Shown: in pieces, positions 48,204 to 60,100 of the stretch | Position numbering within the stretch: position 1 is the first letter of the stretch | Layout of the letters: the number at the start of each line of letters is the position of its first letter | Origin: Limnanthes douglasii subsp. nivea | Lineage: Eukaryota > Streptophyta > Magnoliopsida > Brassicales > Limnanthaceae | Direction: 5' to 3' | DNA: 64,000 nucleotides | Assembly: GCA_036936605.1 (NCBI GenBank) | Contig: JAUPFV010000002.1 | Span: 130,990,376 to 131,054,375 of the forward strand | The notes under the pieces: model-generated | The model's database searches: none | What the model was told of the DNA's origin: nothing | Seen by the model: the letters and a program-made list of their open reading frames with translations, nothing else | Position numbers and translations under genes: made by a program

Positions 48204-49100
48204 ATTAAAATAAGATTTTTTAACAACAATTTATTTTCATTGATTTAAAAAACAGTAATAAGTTACATGCAAAGACAAATATGTCTCTTTTGGATATGTT
48301 ACACATTTGGAAATTGATTATTTACTCCAACTAAACCCCTCGTCTGGATCTTGAACCTTAAGAGTCTTCAATTTTGAGTTTAATCTCCAATTTTCATCCA
48401 ATTGAGATTCGCTTCCATAGATGATTGTCCGGATATAACCTGAAAATAGAAGTTGTATTGAGTCAGGAAAATTCATGATCGAAGAAGTTAGTGAATGAAT
48501 GAATTTATTAACAAGAACTCATTCTTCTAACTGTCTCAAGTAACCTATATTCATGCTTTCAAGTAGAAGAATTGTACTAAGGAATATTATGATGAAAAAA
48601 TTTAAAGTTCGTATTATTCTTAATTGTCCATTTTAATATCCAATATGTAGTGTAATTTTGTTAAATGTATATGAATTCGAGAGTAATCCGAGGTTTGATT
48701 AGACTTTTACAACAAATTAGCATAGATTTGAGGCATCAATCGACACATCTAGTACTGAGCATGTTTATAAGAATCAAGGAGTCTGATTCAATATCAATAT
48801 TATAATGATTATTATATGTAAATGTTATTATGCCATCTAATAAAGCTCTCGTTTCATCTATTAAATGAGTGTTCTTACAATCTAAAGAAACCTTTTGATT
48901 TGATTAAATCATCCTTATAATTTCTTATAATGAATCCTTAATTGAATTATCTATTAGATATACATGAGCAATCACAATTTAGTTTCATTTTATTAATGGC
49001 AGGGAGAATTCATTTGACAAAATTAGGTTTTATTGGGATCTTTAAAATATTTAAACAGCCCAAGTCTTTAGCAATTTTAATATCACAAATCTAATGTTTA
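48204..49100. other. AT-rich stretch, no gene seen
   Basis: No protein motif recognised on either strand. It may include the decayed RNase H/3' end of the minus-strand LINE that begins at 53.8 kb, but I could not align it. Confidence 0.35.
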
Positions 49101-52100
49101 CGCTTAATCAGAGTACAATTGTTTAAACAAATTATTATTTTAAGTACCTTATTTTTTATTTAATTAGTGTTATACTCTGATTATTATGTTTAACCTTATT
49201 CCTCGTAGTCCAAATGAGCCAACAGATTATTAGAGAGATTATTGTTCTTATATGGATAGTTTGCTTAATTGACATAAACTGGCTAGTTATTAGATGATTA
49301 ATGGACATATGTTGGCCTATGAGAATGCCAAATAAACCAACAAAGTACTTTCATACTTCCCAGGATATTTGCCGGGAAACAAAGAGATGGTTGATGTTTT
49401 CAATGTTCTTGAATTATGATATGTTTCCTTTATGTGTTGCCAAGTCTCTTTGAAAGAGAAGTGACCAGAGTGAGAAGCTTTCCTGATAAGACTATCTTCA
49501 GTTGAGGGGTTGGTGTGAATTTTGTTTATTCTATCAATATCAAAATGAAGCACAATATATTGAAGTTTTTCATGATTCCAAATACCATTTGACCAGACTT
49601 CAACAATTTTGTTTCCATGGTACAAGGAATTGTTTTCAGCAAGGGAAAAGTGATGAGGGGATGGTTTTTGTTCTATTTTCAAGCCATAAATCGATATGTC
49701 CATGACCAACTTTCCAGAAGATAAACTTACCAGCAATCTCATTTATTTTGATCATTTTTTCTAGATATTAAAGTTACTTGGTTTAATTGGAATTTGAAGA
49801 TGATGAGGAGTGTGATAGTATGTAAAGTATATTAAGTTAGACCATAATGTTTTGTTTTTTTCTAGAACATCATCCATAATTTAAATGATGCAATATTTTG
49901 AGGATATGTAATTTTTCTTATGTTGAGACCTTCTTTACCAAACAGTTTACAAATTGTAGTCCATTTGGTCCAGTTGATTGATTGTTTATTTTCTTTAATG
50001 TCCTGCACGAATTTGTTTAATAAATTGTCGATTCTCTTTATAAGAGATTTGGGAATTGGGATAACTTGAATATGGTAATTGGGGATACCAAGAGGGACAA
50101 ATTGAATCAAAATCAATTTTACCTCCAAATGAGAGATGCTTGTTATCCCAAACCATGATTATGCTTCCGATTTTAGTTACCATATAATATAATATTTTTG
50201 TATTATTGGTGTTATTGATGTTAATACCAAGATAATGAAAAGGTAGGTAATTATGATTGAAACCAATGATATGTTTTATTAAAGTATATCTATTTTTGTT
50301 CAATTTATTTAAAAAAATAAAGATAAATCTATGTTTATTGATGATTTGGCCATAGATAAATTGATAGTATTCTAACATATATTTTTAATGTTATTGGTAC
50401 AAATATTATAACATCATCAACATATGTCAAACATGAGATATTAATTGATCATCTAGAAGAGTAGTACATGAATTTTGAGATTGAAAAAGAAGTTTGATAC
50501 CTCTTATTAAGAATTCTTCAGTAATGATGAAAATGCTGGGTGATAAAGGATCACCATGCCTTACACAATTGCTGGATTTAAAATAACCATGAGATGCTCC
50601 ATTAATTAGGATGAAAAAATTAACATTGTCTATTCCTTTTTTAATTAACTCAATAAATTTCTGATTAAAGCCAAAGAATTTCATTATTTTGATTAAAAAT
50701 TGAAGGATATCCTGTCATATACTTTGGCCATATTAAGTTTCAAAATGATGTTTTCTCCTCTGACTTTCTTATTGAGCTCATGAACAAGTACATGAGTGAT
50801 TAAAGTGTTATCATGTATCGATCCACCTTCAATAAAACCAAATTGTTCAATAGATATCAGCTTTGAAAGAATAATGGCTAATCTGTTGTTTATTATTTTT
50901 TATATACTTTTATTTTGGACAGTACATGGACTAATTGGTATGTAGTATTTCCACGAATTAAAGGAGTCTTTCCTTGGTATTAAGCATATTATTGTGAAGT
51001 ATATCCCAACATGAGCTAAGTTATCATTGAAATAGGCAATGGTAGCTTCACTTAAGTCATTTTTAATGATAGACGAACAAGATTAGAATAATCTGGAGTT
51101 GAACCCATCAACTCCAGATACACGGTTTAAGGATTTCTCATCAGATGGTAGATAGAATAACATTATTGTCTTGATAAGTCACAAGTTCAGGGATTATGTT
51201 GTTGATATCATTCGAGACTGAGTTAATTGTTTGACAAGTTTATAAGGTTTTAAAATGATCAATGGCAGATTTCACTACTTCTAAGAGGTTTTCAGTCAAT
51301 TGGCCATTTATTTTGATTCCGTCAATTTTGTTTTTTTTATTATTTTCTTCACAATGTTCTGATAACTTTTTGAGTTTATATCTCTTGATTTGAGAGGTTG
51401 ATTTGGTCACCCATATTGTTTGATTGTTTTAACCAGTTTTCAGCATATGTTTTACATTGATTTCAGAATTTGTAATGCTATCAAAGATGTTTTCATATAA
51501 ATATATTTTTCTAAGATTAAGGTTTATTATTTATTTATTTTAAATTTAGACAAAAAACAGTGATAGGGGGACCATTTAAACTTTCAATTCAATTGTGATG
51601 AGCAGTTTTTAGAAAATATTTGTGAAGTAACCGCATGTTTTGAAATTTGAATTTAGCTTTAGGTTTATTGTTTATTGAAGACAATAAGATAATAAAAGGT
51701 GAATGATTAGAACATGTTTAGGCCAATTGTTTCACCTTTGTTATGTCAAAGTAATATCTCTAGGCTTTATTGTGGAGGGACCTATCAAGTCTTTTTCATT
51801 TTATGTTGTTTGACCAAGTGTATTTAGAGCCATAGAATCCAAGATCCTCCAGTTTGCAATCCAGGATCATGTTATTAAAGTCATCAATAGCTTTTAATTC
51901 TAAATATGAGTAGACTAGTTGTTCAGAAGTATTAGATATGATGTTGAAGTCACCGGTAACTAACCATTCCATGTTAGTTGCTAATCTAGGTGATCCCAAA
52001 GAATTTGTCTTTGGGATCTGATACATTTGACATATATTACGGTGACTAAATTTTTTTTGTTACAAAAAGAATAATTCACCATCAGATTAATAAATTTCTC

Positions 52101-52346
52101 ATTGTTAATTAAAGTTTGAACATGGAAACTGTGTATCCATAATATCTAGATTTTAATATATAGATTTGATATTCTATTGTTAAATACAATTTTGTTTTTT
52201 ATTAAGTCAAGTTATTCAATTAATATTATTGGCTTTTGACGTGCAATGAAATCAACTTTTTCAGTTTTAGTGATTGACTTAATTCTTCTAATGGAACCTT
52301 TATTTCCAATGCCACAAACATTCCAATTGAAGATAAATATTGTCAT
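49100..52346 (-). pseudogene. LINE ORF2 pseudogene (endonuclease, RT, zinc region)
   Basis: It starts at ATG 52346-52344 with FNWNVCGIGNKGSIRRIKS, the endonuclease N-terminus. The catalytic QEP motif has become RQKP (Glu lost). The endonuclease centre at 52026-51796 keeps VTGDFNIIS and LGFYGSKYTWSNN. RT pieces follow: SRVSGVDGFN-like text near 51110, the RT block at 50684-50427 (ILINGASHGYFKSS, then RHGDPLSPSIFI where active enzymes have RQGDP), and 50378-49862 (HYLGININNTN, SFGGKI, NKFVQD). The region before the zinc motif is at 49742-49317 (GHFSFKETWQHIKE). Still further, about 49270-49160 gives IICWLIWTTRNKVKHN, matching the IIFWIIWKARNMFKH block of the intact copy. RNase H was not recognised. 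Many frameshifts; inactive. Confidence 0.87.
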
Positions 52347-52356
52347 TTGATTAATT

Positions 52357-53760
52357 AGGGTAAGGATCTGGATGATCATTTGGAATGGACAACCCTAGTG
52401 AATAAATGGCCTTTGAGGTGATTGTCTTTTGTTTTTTTTCCAGTTTTTTGTTTCGGGTTTTGTTATTTTTATTTTTGAGAGATTGTATTTCAATTATTGT
52501 AGACAATGGAAGATTGGTTTAGGTTGTCAATTTAGGGGCACTTTGGTCATTGTCAAAATTATATCATTCAATTGGTAATGTAAATATTTTTCCAAGTTCT
52601 ATGGTTGAAGTGCTTCAATGATATCATTTTTTGTAACTTCAATGATATCATGGTTTTGGTCAGTGATCTAAAATTTATTCTCTGAAAGATAGTTATGTGT
52701 TTCTTCCTCTTTAGAGTTTGTTGGTTTATTATTAGATTATAGGCTTGTGGAGACATGATTTGATTGAACAAGGAAATATTTATTATGTTGCTTTTTAGTA
52801 ACATTGTTGACATGATAATTATATGGAGATTTGGTATTATGAGAGTTTTGATTGTTATTATTAGCTATCACATATTCGACTTTCTGGATCCAAATATGTT
52901 TTTGAGGGGGAGGATTCTGATTAGAATTATAGGAATACAATGTGATATATCTTTCATTTGCAACTGACCTAATAGATAGGTTAGCCCCTTTGTTGGAGGA
53001 CTCAATATTGTGACCAATATGTTTACAAGAGTTACAATATTAAGACATAATCACATAAGATTTAGGTTGACATAAGCCTTTATCTTCCTCAAAACCTATC
53101 CAAAGCATCTGAGGAAGGGGTTTGGATATATCTAATATGATAAGAGTCCTACGATAATTGTAACTAGCTCTGTTGAAAGAAAATACCCAATTGATAAATA
53201 CAATCCCATTTCCTTTGCAATGTGACTCCATCCTAAGATTAAAATCAGCAATCCACTTACGGAGTCTAAATGTGTATTTTCCTATACTGTGAACATTACG
53301 TTTCCTTATAGTTTTTAAATCATAGGGTTATCTACTTCTATAAATACATGTTTGTAGTCCCAGACATATATGTTATGGATGCCAATTAGGTTTAAATATT
53401 GAATATATTTGCGGAATTTAAGAGTACTAGGTCGGCCAAATGAAAATTCACAATGATTGTAAATTTAGAAGAGTTAAGAAGATAATTCTTATATGTGTGG
53501 TTGAATATGACAGGTGATGCTCTCCTTTGCTCTAGTACTTGACTCATTCATAAGTGATGTTCTTGACTTGTGGTTTAAGGATTTCAGAGAAGGATTTTTT
53601 AGTCTTGTTTCCTGAATCTCTTGGCTTTTGAAGATGATTATGGTAGGCTTTGAACATCAGATTTTGATGGAGCACCGTGTTATTATTGGATTTGTTTGAG
53701 CTTGGAAGTGGAGAAAAATCACAATTTGATGGGTATCCTGTAATGTTATTTGATATTAAG
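52357..53760 (-). pseudogene. LINE ORF1 pseudogene, minus strand
   Basis: The N-terminal part near 53740-53560 is polar (SNCDFSPLPSSNKSNN, then SFSEILK). The DUF4283-like part at about 53500-53330 gives SITYMSGT or, in another frame, IHNIYVWDYKHVFIEV, matching YWYKVWDSHHIFFEF of the intact copy. The segment 53231-53040 gives LDISKPLPQMLWIGFEEDKG, then a stop and YCNSCKHIGHNIESS: the zinc knuckle with its last Cys changed to Ser. It ends in a TAA followed, after TCAA, by the ORF2 ATG at 52346. This is a short gap instead of the 17-nt overlap seen in the other LINEs. Broken by several stops and shifts. Confidence 0.82.
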
Positions 53761-54798
53761 TGTGATTATAACGTTTTTTAGTTGTGACAACATTTTTTCG
53801 GTTCTTAAGGAAATGAGGTTCCTTGTCGATTTGTTGCTAGCATATCGGAAAGGCAATCTCGAGATGAGATTGGAAAGAAGAGGCAGCCATCGAAAGGCTA
53901 AGAAAAAAGCAGAGATTACTAGGGTTAGTGATTTTATTTGGGCATTTCACAAGAAAAGATATAGACAATCTTGGAACGTCTCTTTCCCGTTTTCGGTTGC
54001 ATACTCATTATTAAAAAAATGTTTAAAAAATAAAAATTAATTTATATATTATCGGACAAAAATTGAACAAAGTTTCAAAAAAAATTAGGTTTTGGCTTTT
54101 CGATATATATATTTAAGCTACTCAAAAATGGACTTAAGAGATATTCAGTACATGTATTGGAACAAAAACATATATAAGGAAACCCTAATTATATTCATTT
54201 TCTTCTCTTTCTTTTCTCTTCTCTCTTCTTTGCGTCAACTCAAACACCCAATTTGAAATCGAGAGGGCGATGAAGAGCTAGCACTAGCTTAATGTCATAA
54301 TGTTATCAAAGTCGAGTTTAGTCTTTAGTATTTGGGCATACAGCCTTCTGAGTACCTTTTCTTAAGGACCTAATTCAATCAATTATTGGGTTTATAAATG
54401 ACCTTGAGAAAGGTCTGGATTTAGGATGAATGCTCCCTTGGAACGAGACTTAGAATTCATCTTGATCGGCCAAGTAATGTTAGAGTAGCGACTTCATTAT
54501 CAAACTTAAACTTGTACAAATATTCAATCTCATCTAATTTTTTGCTTCGAGATAGTTCCTCTTTCTTGTTCTTCAGTTGAGCTTTTCAGGTATGGACATT
54601 TGTTCTTTCCTATCTATCAGATTTTTTAACTTCTTGAATTTTTCAATGGCCGATTTTACCTCGGTTGTGGGGGCATTAAGGGGGTATATTTCCATTTAAC
54701 TCTAACGCTGCTAAGATTTCATCAAAGTAAATGATTATTCAACTTTTATATAACCTATCTAAAACTTTCTAAATTTTTTTTATAACTTCCAACGGAAA

Positions 54799-54800
<2 letters not shown>
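53761..54800. other. No gene assigned; open frame and promoter-like patch
   Basis: The plus frame 53750-54040 (96 codons) is Lys/Arg-rich in the middle (LERRGSHRKAKKKAEI) with no domain I know. A promoter-like patch follows at 54168-54240. From 54240 to 54700 nothing coding was recognised. Confidence 0.3.
54168..54245 (+). promoter_or_regulatory. TATA box, telo-box and CT-rich leader (candidate promoter)
   Basis: ATATATAAGG at about 54172 is followed directly by AAACCCTAAT (a telo-box-like AAACCCTAA), then a CT-rich stretch (TTCTTCTCTTTCTTTTCTC) at 54200-54230. This trio is typical of plant promoter/leader regions of translation-related genes, and of some LTRs. No open reading frame of substance follows: the first ATG at 54269 hits a stop after two codons, so if it is a promoter its gene is gone. 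Confidence 0.3.

Positions 54801-54833
<33 letters not shown>
54801..54833. repeat. (AT)n microsatellite, about 16 units
   Basis: Perfect AT run. Confidence 0.95.
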
Positions 54834-54835
<2 letters not shown>

Positions 54836-55336
54836 TTTTGATAAAATTTAAATAAATACACAGCTAATAAATACACAGCTCTACGAAATTGTTACTTTTT
54901 TAACCTATTCCCTAATATTAAATAAGTCGCATTACTTATATAGATTTAGAAAAAATAAAAATAAAACAAAATATTTTGGACTTTTTTATACGGTGATATG
55001 AAATAAGTCACTTTACTTATATATTAGCAAAAAGTAAAAAGAAAAAAATAATTATACAGAAACAGTGATTAGAAAATACAGCATGGTGGTTGGCCCATTG
55101 AACGGCCGAGTTACAAGCTGTAACCTAACTCCACCACCCTGTCTCTGTTACTTCATGCTCAATCGACTGGTGCCACCCCTGCGTTTAGAAATATCAATTT
55201 ATAGTCCCCAATATTATATTTATTATTTCCTTGGGTCTTCGTAATCTTCCGTATTATTCGATAAAATTTAAATAACAATTACTAATACTATGTCAAATTG
55301 GACTAGGATAAATACAATATTCTACCAAATTTAATA
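54834..55336. other. Flank of LINE insertion, no gene seen
   Basis: A less AT-rich patch at 55080-55190 holds the palindrome GTTACAAGCTGTAAC and GGTGG/CCACC complementarity (about 55085 and 55130). Its nature is unknown. Confidence 0.35.
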
Positions 55337-55347
55337 TTTTCCGGATT
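55337..55347 (+). repeat. Candidate LINE target-site duplication, left copy
   Basis: TTTTCCGGATT, matching TTCTCCGGATT at 61441-61451 with one T/C difference. AGGTG occurs just 3' of both (after 3 extra bases on the left), so the true duplication may be longer with a small indel. Confidence 0.75.
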
Positions 55348-55754
55348 GGTAGGTGGAAAACTGGGTTGGAGGAGTGGGCTCTCGCTCCAAGAATGTTCCG
55401 CCGTTTTCTTCCTCTTTCTTCGCCGGATTGTAGTTGGCGTTGGCTCTTTCGTTTCCTTCCTCTGCCTAATCTGATTCTTCAGATTCTTCAATATCTGATT
55501 CTTCAGATTTTTATTGGTTTTTCTTCGATTTTCTTCAAAGCAATCTCTGCTTTGTGTTTGGTGATTGAATCAGTTTGTCGAGCGTGGTTTTGATTCTGAT
55601 AGTTTCTTTCAGATTGTTCTTTTCTGTTCCTTCTGATAATCTTCTGATTATATTTGGTGATTCTTTAACTGTTCTTTATCGGTTTGTTCTGATCAGTTTG
55701 TTCTGTTAGTGCAGTGAATGAAAACAGAGCAATTCACTGTAAGTCTTTAAGATT
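55348..55754 (+). promoter_or_regulatory. LINE 5' UTR with presumed internal promoter
   Basis: LINEs carry their promoter inside the transcribed leader. This 407-nt leader has repeated CTGATTCTTCAGATT phrases (about 55470-55510) and is GC-richer at its start than the surrounding DNA. No individual promoter element could be assigned. A 75-codon frame inside it (55366-55593) has no recognised domain. Confidence 0.5.
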
Positions 55755-57113
55755 ATGGACATGAATAATGAAGAGTTTTCGGCTCTTCGTCCGGTGACCG
55801 GTATGCCTAATCAGTTAAATAGGAAGTTTGTCGAGTTATTCAAGACAGGTGATAACGCAAAGACTTATAAGTCTGAATTTATTCATAAAACAGAGCAACA
55901 ATTCTCTGTTCAGTTTAGTGAAGAAGTTAAACAGAGTCTATTAAAAAACTCTAAAACAACGTTAATCGGAAAATTCAGTACTGGTATTCCAAAGAAGCAG
56001 AAGTTAGATGCCTTTTTGGAAAATTTGAAATTTTGTGGTTCATACTGGTACAAGGTTTGGGATTCTCACCATATCTTCTTCGAGTTTGTTTTAAAAGAAG
56101 ATGTGGCAAAGCTCTGGTCTCGTAGCATATGGCGGTTTGATGATATGGTGATGAGGGTTCTGAGATGGAGACACAATTTCAATAAAAAGATCGAAGATCC
56201 AACTGTGTTGCTGTGGGTAAGGTTCGAACAACTGCCAGAATGTCTGTTTGATTCTAATCTGATTCATGAAATAGCCTCTGCTATTGGCCCAGTGTATAAG
56301 GTTGTTGTGCCTAATGAGAACCGTGCCCATGCTGGTGTATGTTACGCACAGGTAGAAGTTGATGTGTCGAATCCTTTACAGAGACGAATGTGGATTGGAT
56401 TCGGGGTTAACGATGGCTACTGGATATCAATTAGCTATAAGAATGTTCCGATGTATTGTTCAAACTGTTATCATATAGGACATTCTTGTTCTGACTGTAA
56501 GAAGGGTAGGGCTCGTGAGGTCTTGGAAAAGAATGAGATTCAGGCTGATAGTCAGATTTGTAATAAGAACAATGGAGAGAAGGTTGATAATGTTGTGATT
56601 AGTAAGAATTCCGAGGAATTGGTTCCATCTGTTGATATGGGTCCATCTGTTGCTAGGGAGATTACTAAAGAAACTCTTAAAGTTTATAAAAGGAAACTGA
56701 AATCAATTGTTGTGCAAAATGATTTGGAGGATGGAATTAAGGAAAGCAATGAAGAGAATTCTCATTTGATTGCCAATGTTGATAATATTGTTCATCAGAA
56801 TTCTAATATTGGTAATACAAGCAGTGATACTAGTAATGGTGTGATTGAAGCTTTAAAGAAGATTGAAGAAATTACATATGTGGATGAGGATTCTCATGAG
56901 ACTAATACAATGACTTCTAATAAATTGAAACATTGTGAATCTCCAGATCCTAATAGGGGTAGCTGCTCTCCACAGAATAGCTTCAGTGAGATTCTTTCTT
57001 CTAGGCTGAAATCTGCAAAGAAAAATGGATCAAAAGAAAAGTTAAGAATCAAGTCTCTTGTGTTAAGAGACAAAGCTAGCAAGTCTTACTCTGATAATGA
57101 TCAGAGTGATTAA
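55755..57113 (+). CDS. LINE ORF1 protein, 452 aa
   Basis: Nucleic-acid-binding protein that packages LINE RNA with ORF2. Residues about 55-165 form the DUF4283-type region of plant LINE ORF1 proteins (TLIGKFSTGIPKKQKLDAFL, then WDSHHIFFEF and RRMWIGFG). A zinc knuckle follows: CSNCYHIGHSCSDC, with C235, C238, H243 and C248 in CX2CX4HX4C spacing. The rest is polar and low-complexity, ending in a Lys-rich segment and SYSDNDQSD. The first ATG (55755) is chosen because relatives in the window align from this point; a second ATG lies two codons on. It ends 17 nt after the ORF2 start, in a different frame. The equivalent region in the LINE at 61.9 kb is almost the same length (about 457 codons). 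Confidence 0.95.
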   Translation: MDMNNEEFSALRPVTGMPNQLNRKFVELFKTGDNAKTYKSEFIHKTEQQFSVQFSEEVKQSLLKNSKTTLIGKFSTGIPKKQKLDAFLENLKFCGSYWYKVWDSHHIFFEFVLKEDVAKLWSRSIWRFDDMVMRVLRWRHNFNKKIEDPTVLLWVRFEQLPECLFDSNLIHEIASAIGPVYKVVVPNENRAHAGVCYAQVEVDVSNPLQRRMWIGFGVNDGYWISISYKNVPMYCSNCYHIGHSCSDCKKGRAREVLEKNEIQADSQICNKNNGEKVDNVVISKNSEELVPSVDMGPSVAREITKETLKVYKRKLKSIVVQNDLEDGIKESNEENSHLIANVDNIVHQNSNIGNTSSDTSNGVIEALKKIEEITYVDEDSHETNTMTSNKLKHCESPDPNRGSCSPQNSFSEILSSRLKSAKKNGSKEKLRIKSLVLRDKASKSYSDNDQSD

Positions 57114-60100
57114 CTGGAATGCTCGTGGTGTGTCTAACAGACCCACCTTGAGAAGATTAAAATCAATTAAGAGTTCTGAAAATATCAAAGTCATGGTGAT
57201 TCAAGAGCCTATGTCTAAAGGGGAAAGGATTAATGTTGTTGCTGAAGTTCTGGGTTTTGATAATTATGTTGCTAACATATCTGACAAATTGTGGATTTTT
57301 TGGGTCTCTGAGGTTAACATTAAGGTCATTCTTAATGCTGAGCAGTGTATTCACATGGAGTGGGAGTATCCTAATATAAATGAGTTATTCTATGTTAGTG
57401 CTGTTTATGAAAAATGTAGCAGATTGCAAAGGGTGGATCTTTGGAACTGTATTAAGTCTATCTGTGTTAATGAGAAGCCTTGGATGTGTGTAGGGGACTT
57501 CAACACTATTTCTATGCATGATGAGCAGTTGGGGTGTATTACTTCTAGTCAATCTAGCATGAATGACTTTAATGATATGATCAGAAGCTGTAATCTACAT
57601 GATGCTGGTTTTTGTGGTTCTAAGTACACTTGGGCAAGAGGTAACAAATGGCGAAGGCTGGATAGGGCTCTTGTTAATGACAAATGGGTGGAGGTGTTTT
57701 CTAATACTCAGGTTTTGCACATGGCCAGAACTTGTTCTGACCATGCGCCTCTTTTAATTATGGTTAAGACTAACAATGATATAAACAATGTTAATAAGAA
57801 AAAGAATTTTAGATTTTTAAACTTCTGGTGTAATGATGAATCCTTTATAAGTACTGTGATGCAGGATTGGAGTATGCCACTGGTTAGTCATCCTAGTAAA
57901 ACGTTCTGGTATAAGCTCAGAAGATTGAAGGGGTGTCTTAAGAAATGGAGCAATGAAAAATTTGGTAATATTTTTGATAGTGTGAAAGAGGCTGATTCTA
58001 AGGTCAAAGCCATGGAAATTCTTCATTATTCTAACAATGATATGCAGTCTGCTTCAAACTTAGCTATGGCTAATGCTTTATATATCAAGGCTCTAAGGAA
58101 TGAAGAATCTTTCCTAAGGCAAAAATGCTTTAACAACTGGCTTCATGAAGGTGATGCTAATTCTAAAATCTTTTACAGTTATATTGCTAAGAAAAAAAGA
58201 ATGAATGAGATAAGAAGTGTTAGAGATGGTGATACCTGGATCCTGGATAAGCAAGGGATTGGTGTCTCTGCTGCTGATTACTTCAAAAGTATTCTTACTG
58301 CTGATCCCTATAATAATAAAGATGAAGAGGTCAGGCTTTTAAATGATGTGCATTTTGACTGTATTCCTACTTTAGTTTCTTCTGATGACAATAGTTTGTT
58401 GCTCAGTGAAGTTACTGAGGATGAAATTTGGGGTGTTATTTGTAATATGAAGGGGGACAGTGCCCCTGGAATTGATGGTTTTAACCTGATGTTTTTTAAA
58501 TCCTGTTGGCAGATTATTAAAATTGACCTTTGCATGGCTTTTAATACCTATATTAAAGGATGTCCTATTCCTTCTGGTATATTTGCTACAGGCATTTGTT
58601 TAATACCTAAAAAGTCTAATCCTATTTGGTGGGATAGTTATAGACCAATTGGTCTGTTCACTATGGTTAATAGAATATTTTCTGCTCTTGTGAACTCTAG
58701 AATGTCTGCTATTCTTTCTAAAGTTGTGTCTAAGTGTCAGTCTGCTTTTGTTAAGGGAAGGTTAATTCATGACAATATCCTCTTGGCTAAGGAGTTACTT
58801 TTTGACATTAATAAAAGGCCTAAAAGGGGTAATATGGTTGTCCAATTGGATATGTCTAAAGCCTTTGACAGGCTGTCTCATTCCTTTATCTTAAAGGTTC
58901 TATATTCTTTTGGTTTTAATAGTGGATTTGTTAATCTAATTAAAAGTTTAATTTCTGATGTTCATATTTCTGTGCTGATTAATGGGGACTCCTATGATTA
59001 TTTCAAAATGAATAGAGGTATTAGGCAAGGAGATCCTATTTCTCCTAGCCTGTTTATCCTTAGTGAAGAGTTTCTTAGTAGGGGCCTTGATAATCTTTTC
59101 AGAACTAATCCTTCTATTGGGTACAGTTCAAGATGTTCTTTAGTCATTCCATGCTTAATTTTTGCTGATGACATCTTAATTTTCTCTAATAGCATGTCTA
59201 CTTCTATAACTTTACTTAGCAATTTTCTAGATTTGTATCAGGCAGCTTCTGATCAAGCTATAAACAAGACTAAGACAAAATTAATTGTATCTAGTAAGCT
59301 TCACTTTTCTAGGAGGCAAGAGCTTAAACTTCAGACTGGTTTTGAGGTTGACTTTCTGCCTCTTTCTCATCTTGGAATTACTATTGCTAATAATAACAAG
59401 GCCAATGTATTTCTTCCTTTACTTAATAAAATTAATGACAGAATTTCTATCTGGGAGAGCAAAGTTCTATCCTATGGTGGTAGGCTTTCTCTTATCACTA
59501 ATGTTCTTCTGCCTATTGTTTACTACTGGTTGCAATGCTGTGATCTGCCTAAGTCCATCATCTATAAGATTAATCAGATTTGTAACAGTTTCCTATGGAG
59601 GTCTAAGCATGGTCAGAAGGCAATTCATTGGTCCACTTGGAGCTACATTTGTAAGCCATTTAACGAGGGTGGTCTAAATGTTAGGTCCATTATGGATGTA
59701 CAGAATTGCTTTTCTCAAAAGCTGTGGTTCTTATTCAGAATGAATGATAGTCTATGGGCTAATGCAATGAATGATATTTACTGTAAATGCAATCATCCTC
59801 TGTATGTTAAAATGAAAGGATCTCTTGTATGGAAGAGATTATGCAGCATAAGAGATCAGGCAGATAAGAATGTTACCTGGTCTTTGGGCAATGGCAATAT
59901 CGACTTCTGGAAGGATTCTTGGCATGGTATGCCAGCTATTGCTACTGAGCAAAGTGTGTCCTGGTACATAAATGTAAAAGTTAATTCCTATTGGCATAGT
60001 AATGGTTGGTATTTGAATGATGTTCTGAACTTTATTGATTCTGATAGAGTCAGTAAAATTATGAATACTTACATTGTTGACAAGGAGGATGCAATTCGAT

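Larger units (their letters stand above)
49100..53760 (-). mobile_element. Decayed minus-strand LINE, about 4.6 kb
   Basis: ORF1 and ORF2 remnants occur in the right order on the minus strand and are related to, but clearly diverged from, the 55-61 kb element. The 5' boundary (near 53760) and 3' boundary (near 49100) are estimates from where protein similarity fades. No target duplication or tail was found. The frameshift load suggests it is the oldest LINE here. Confidence 0.85.
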
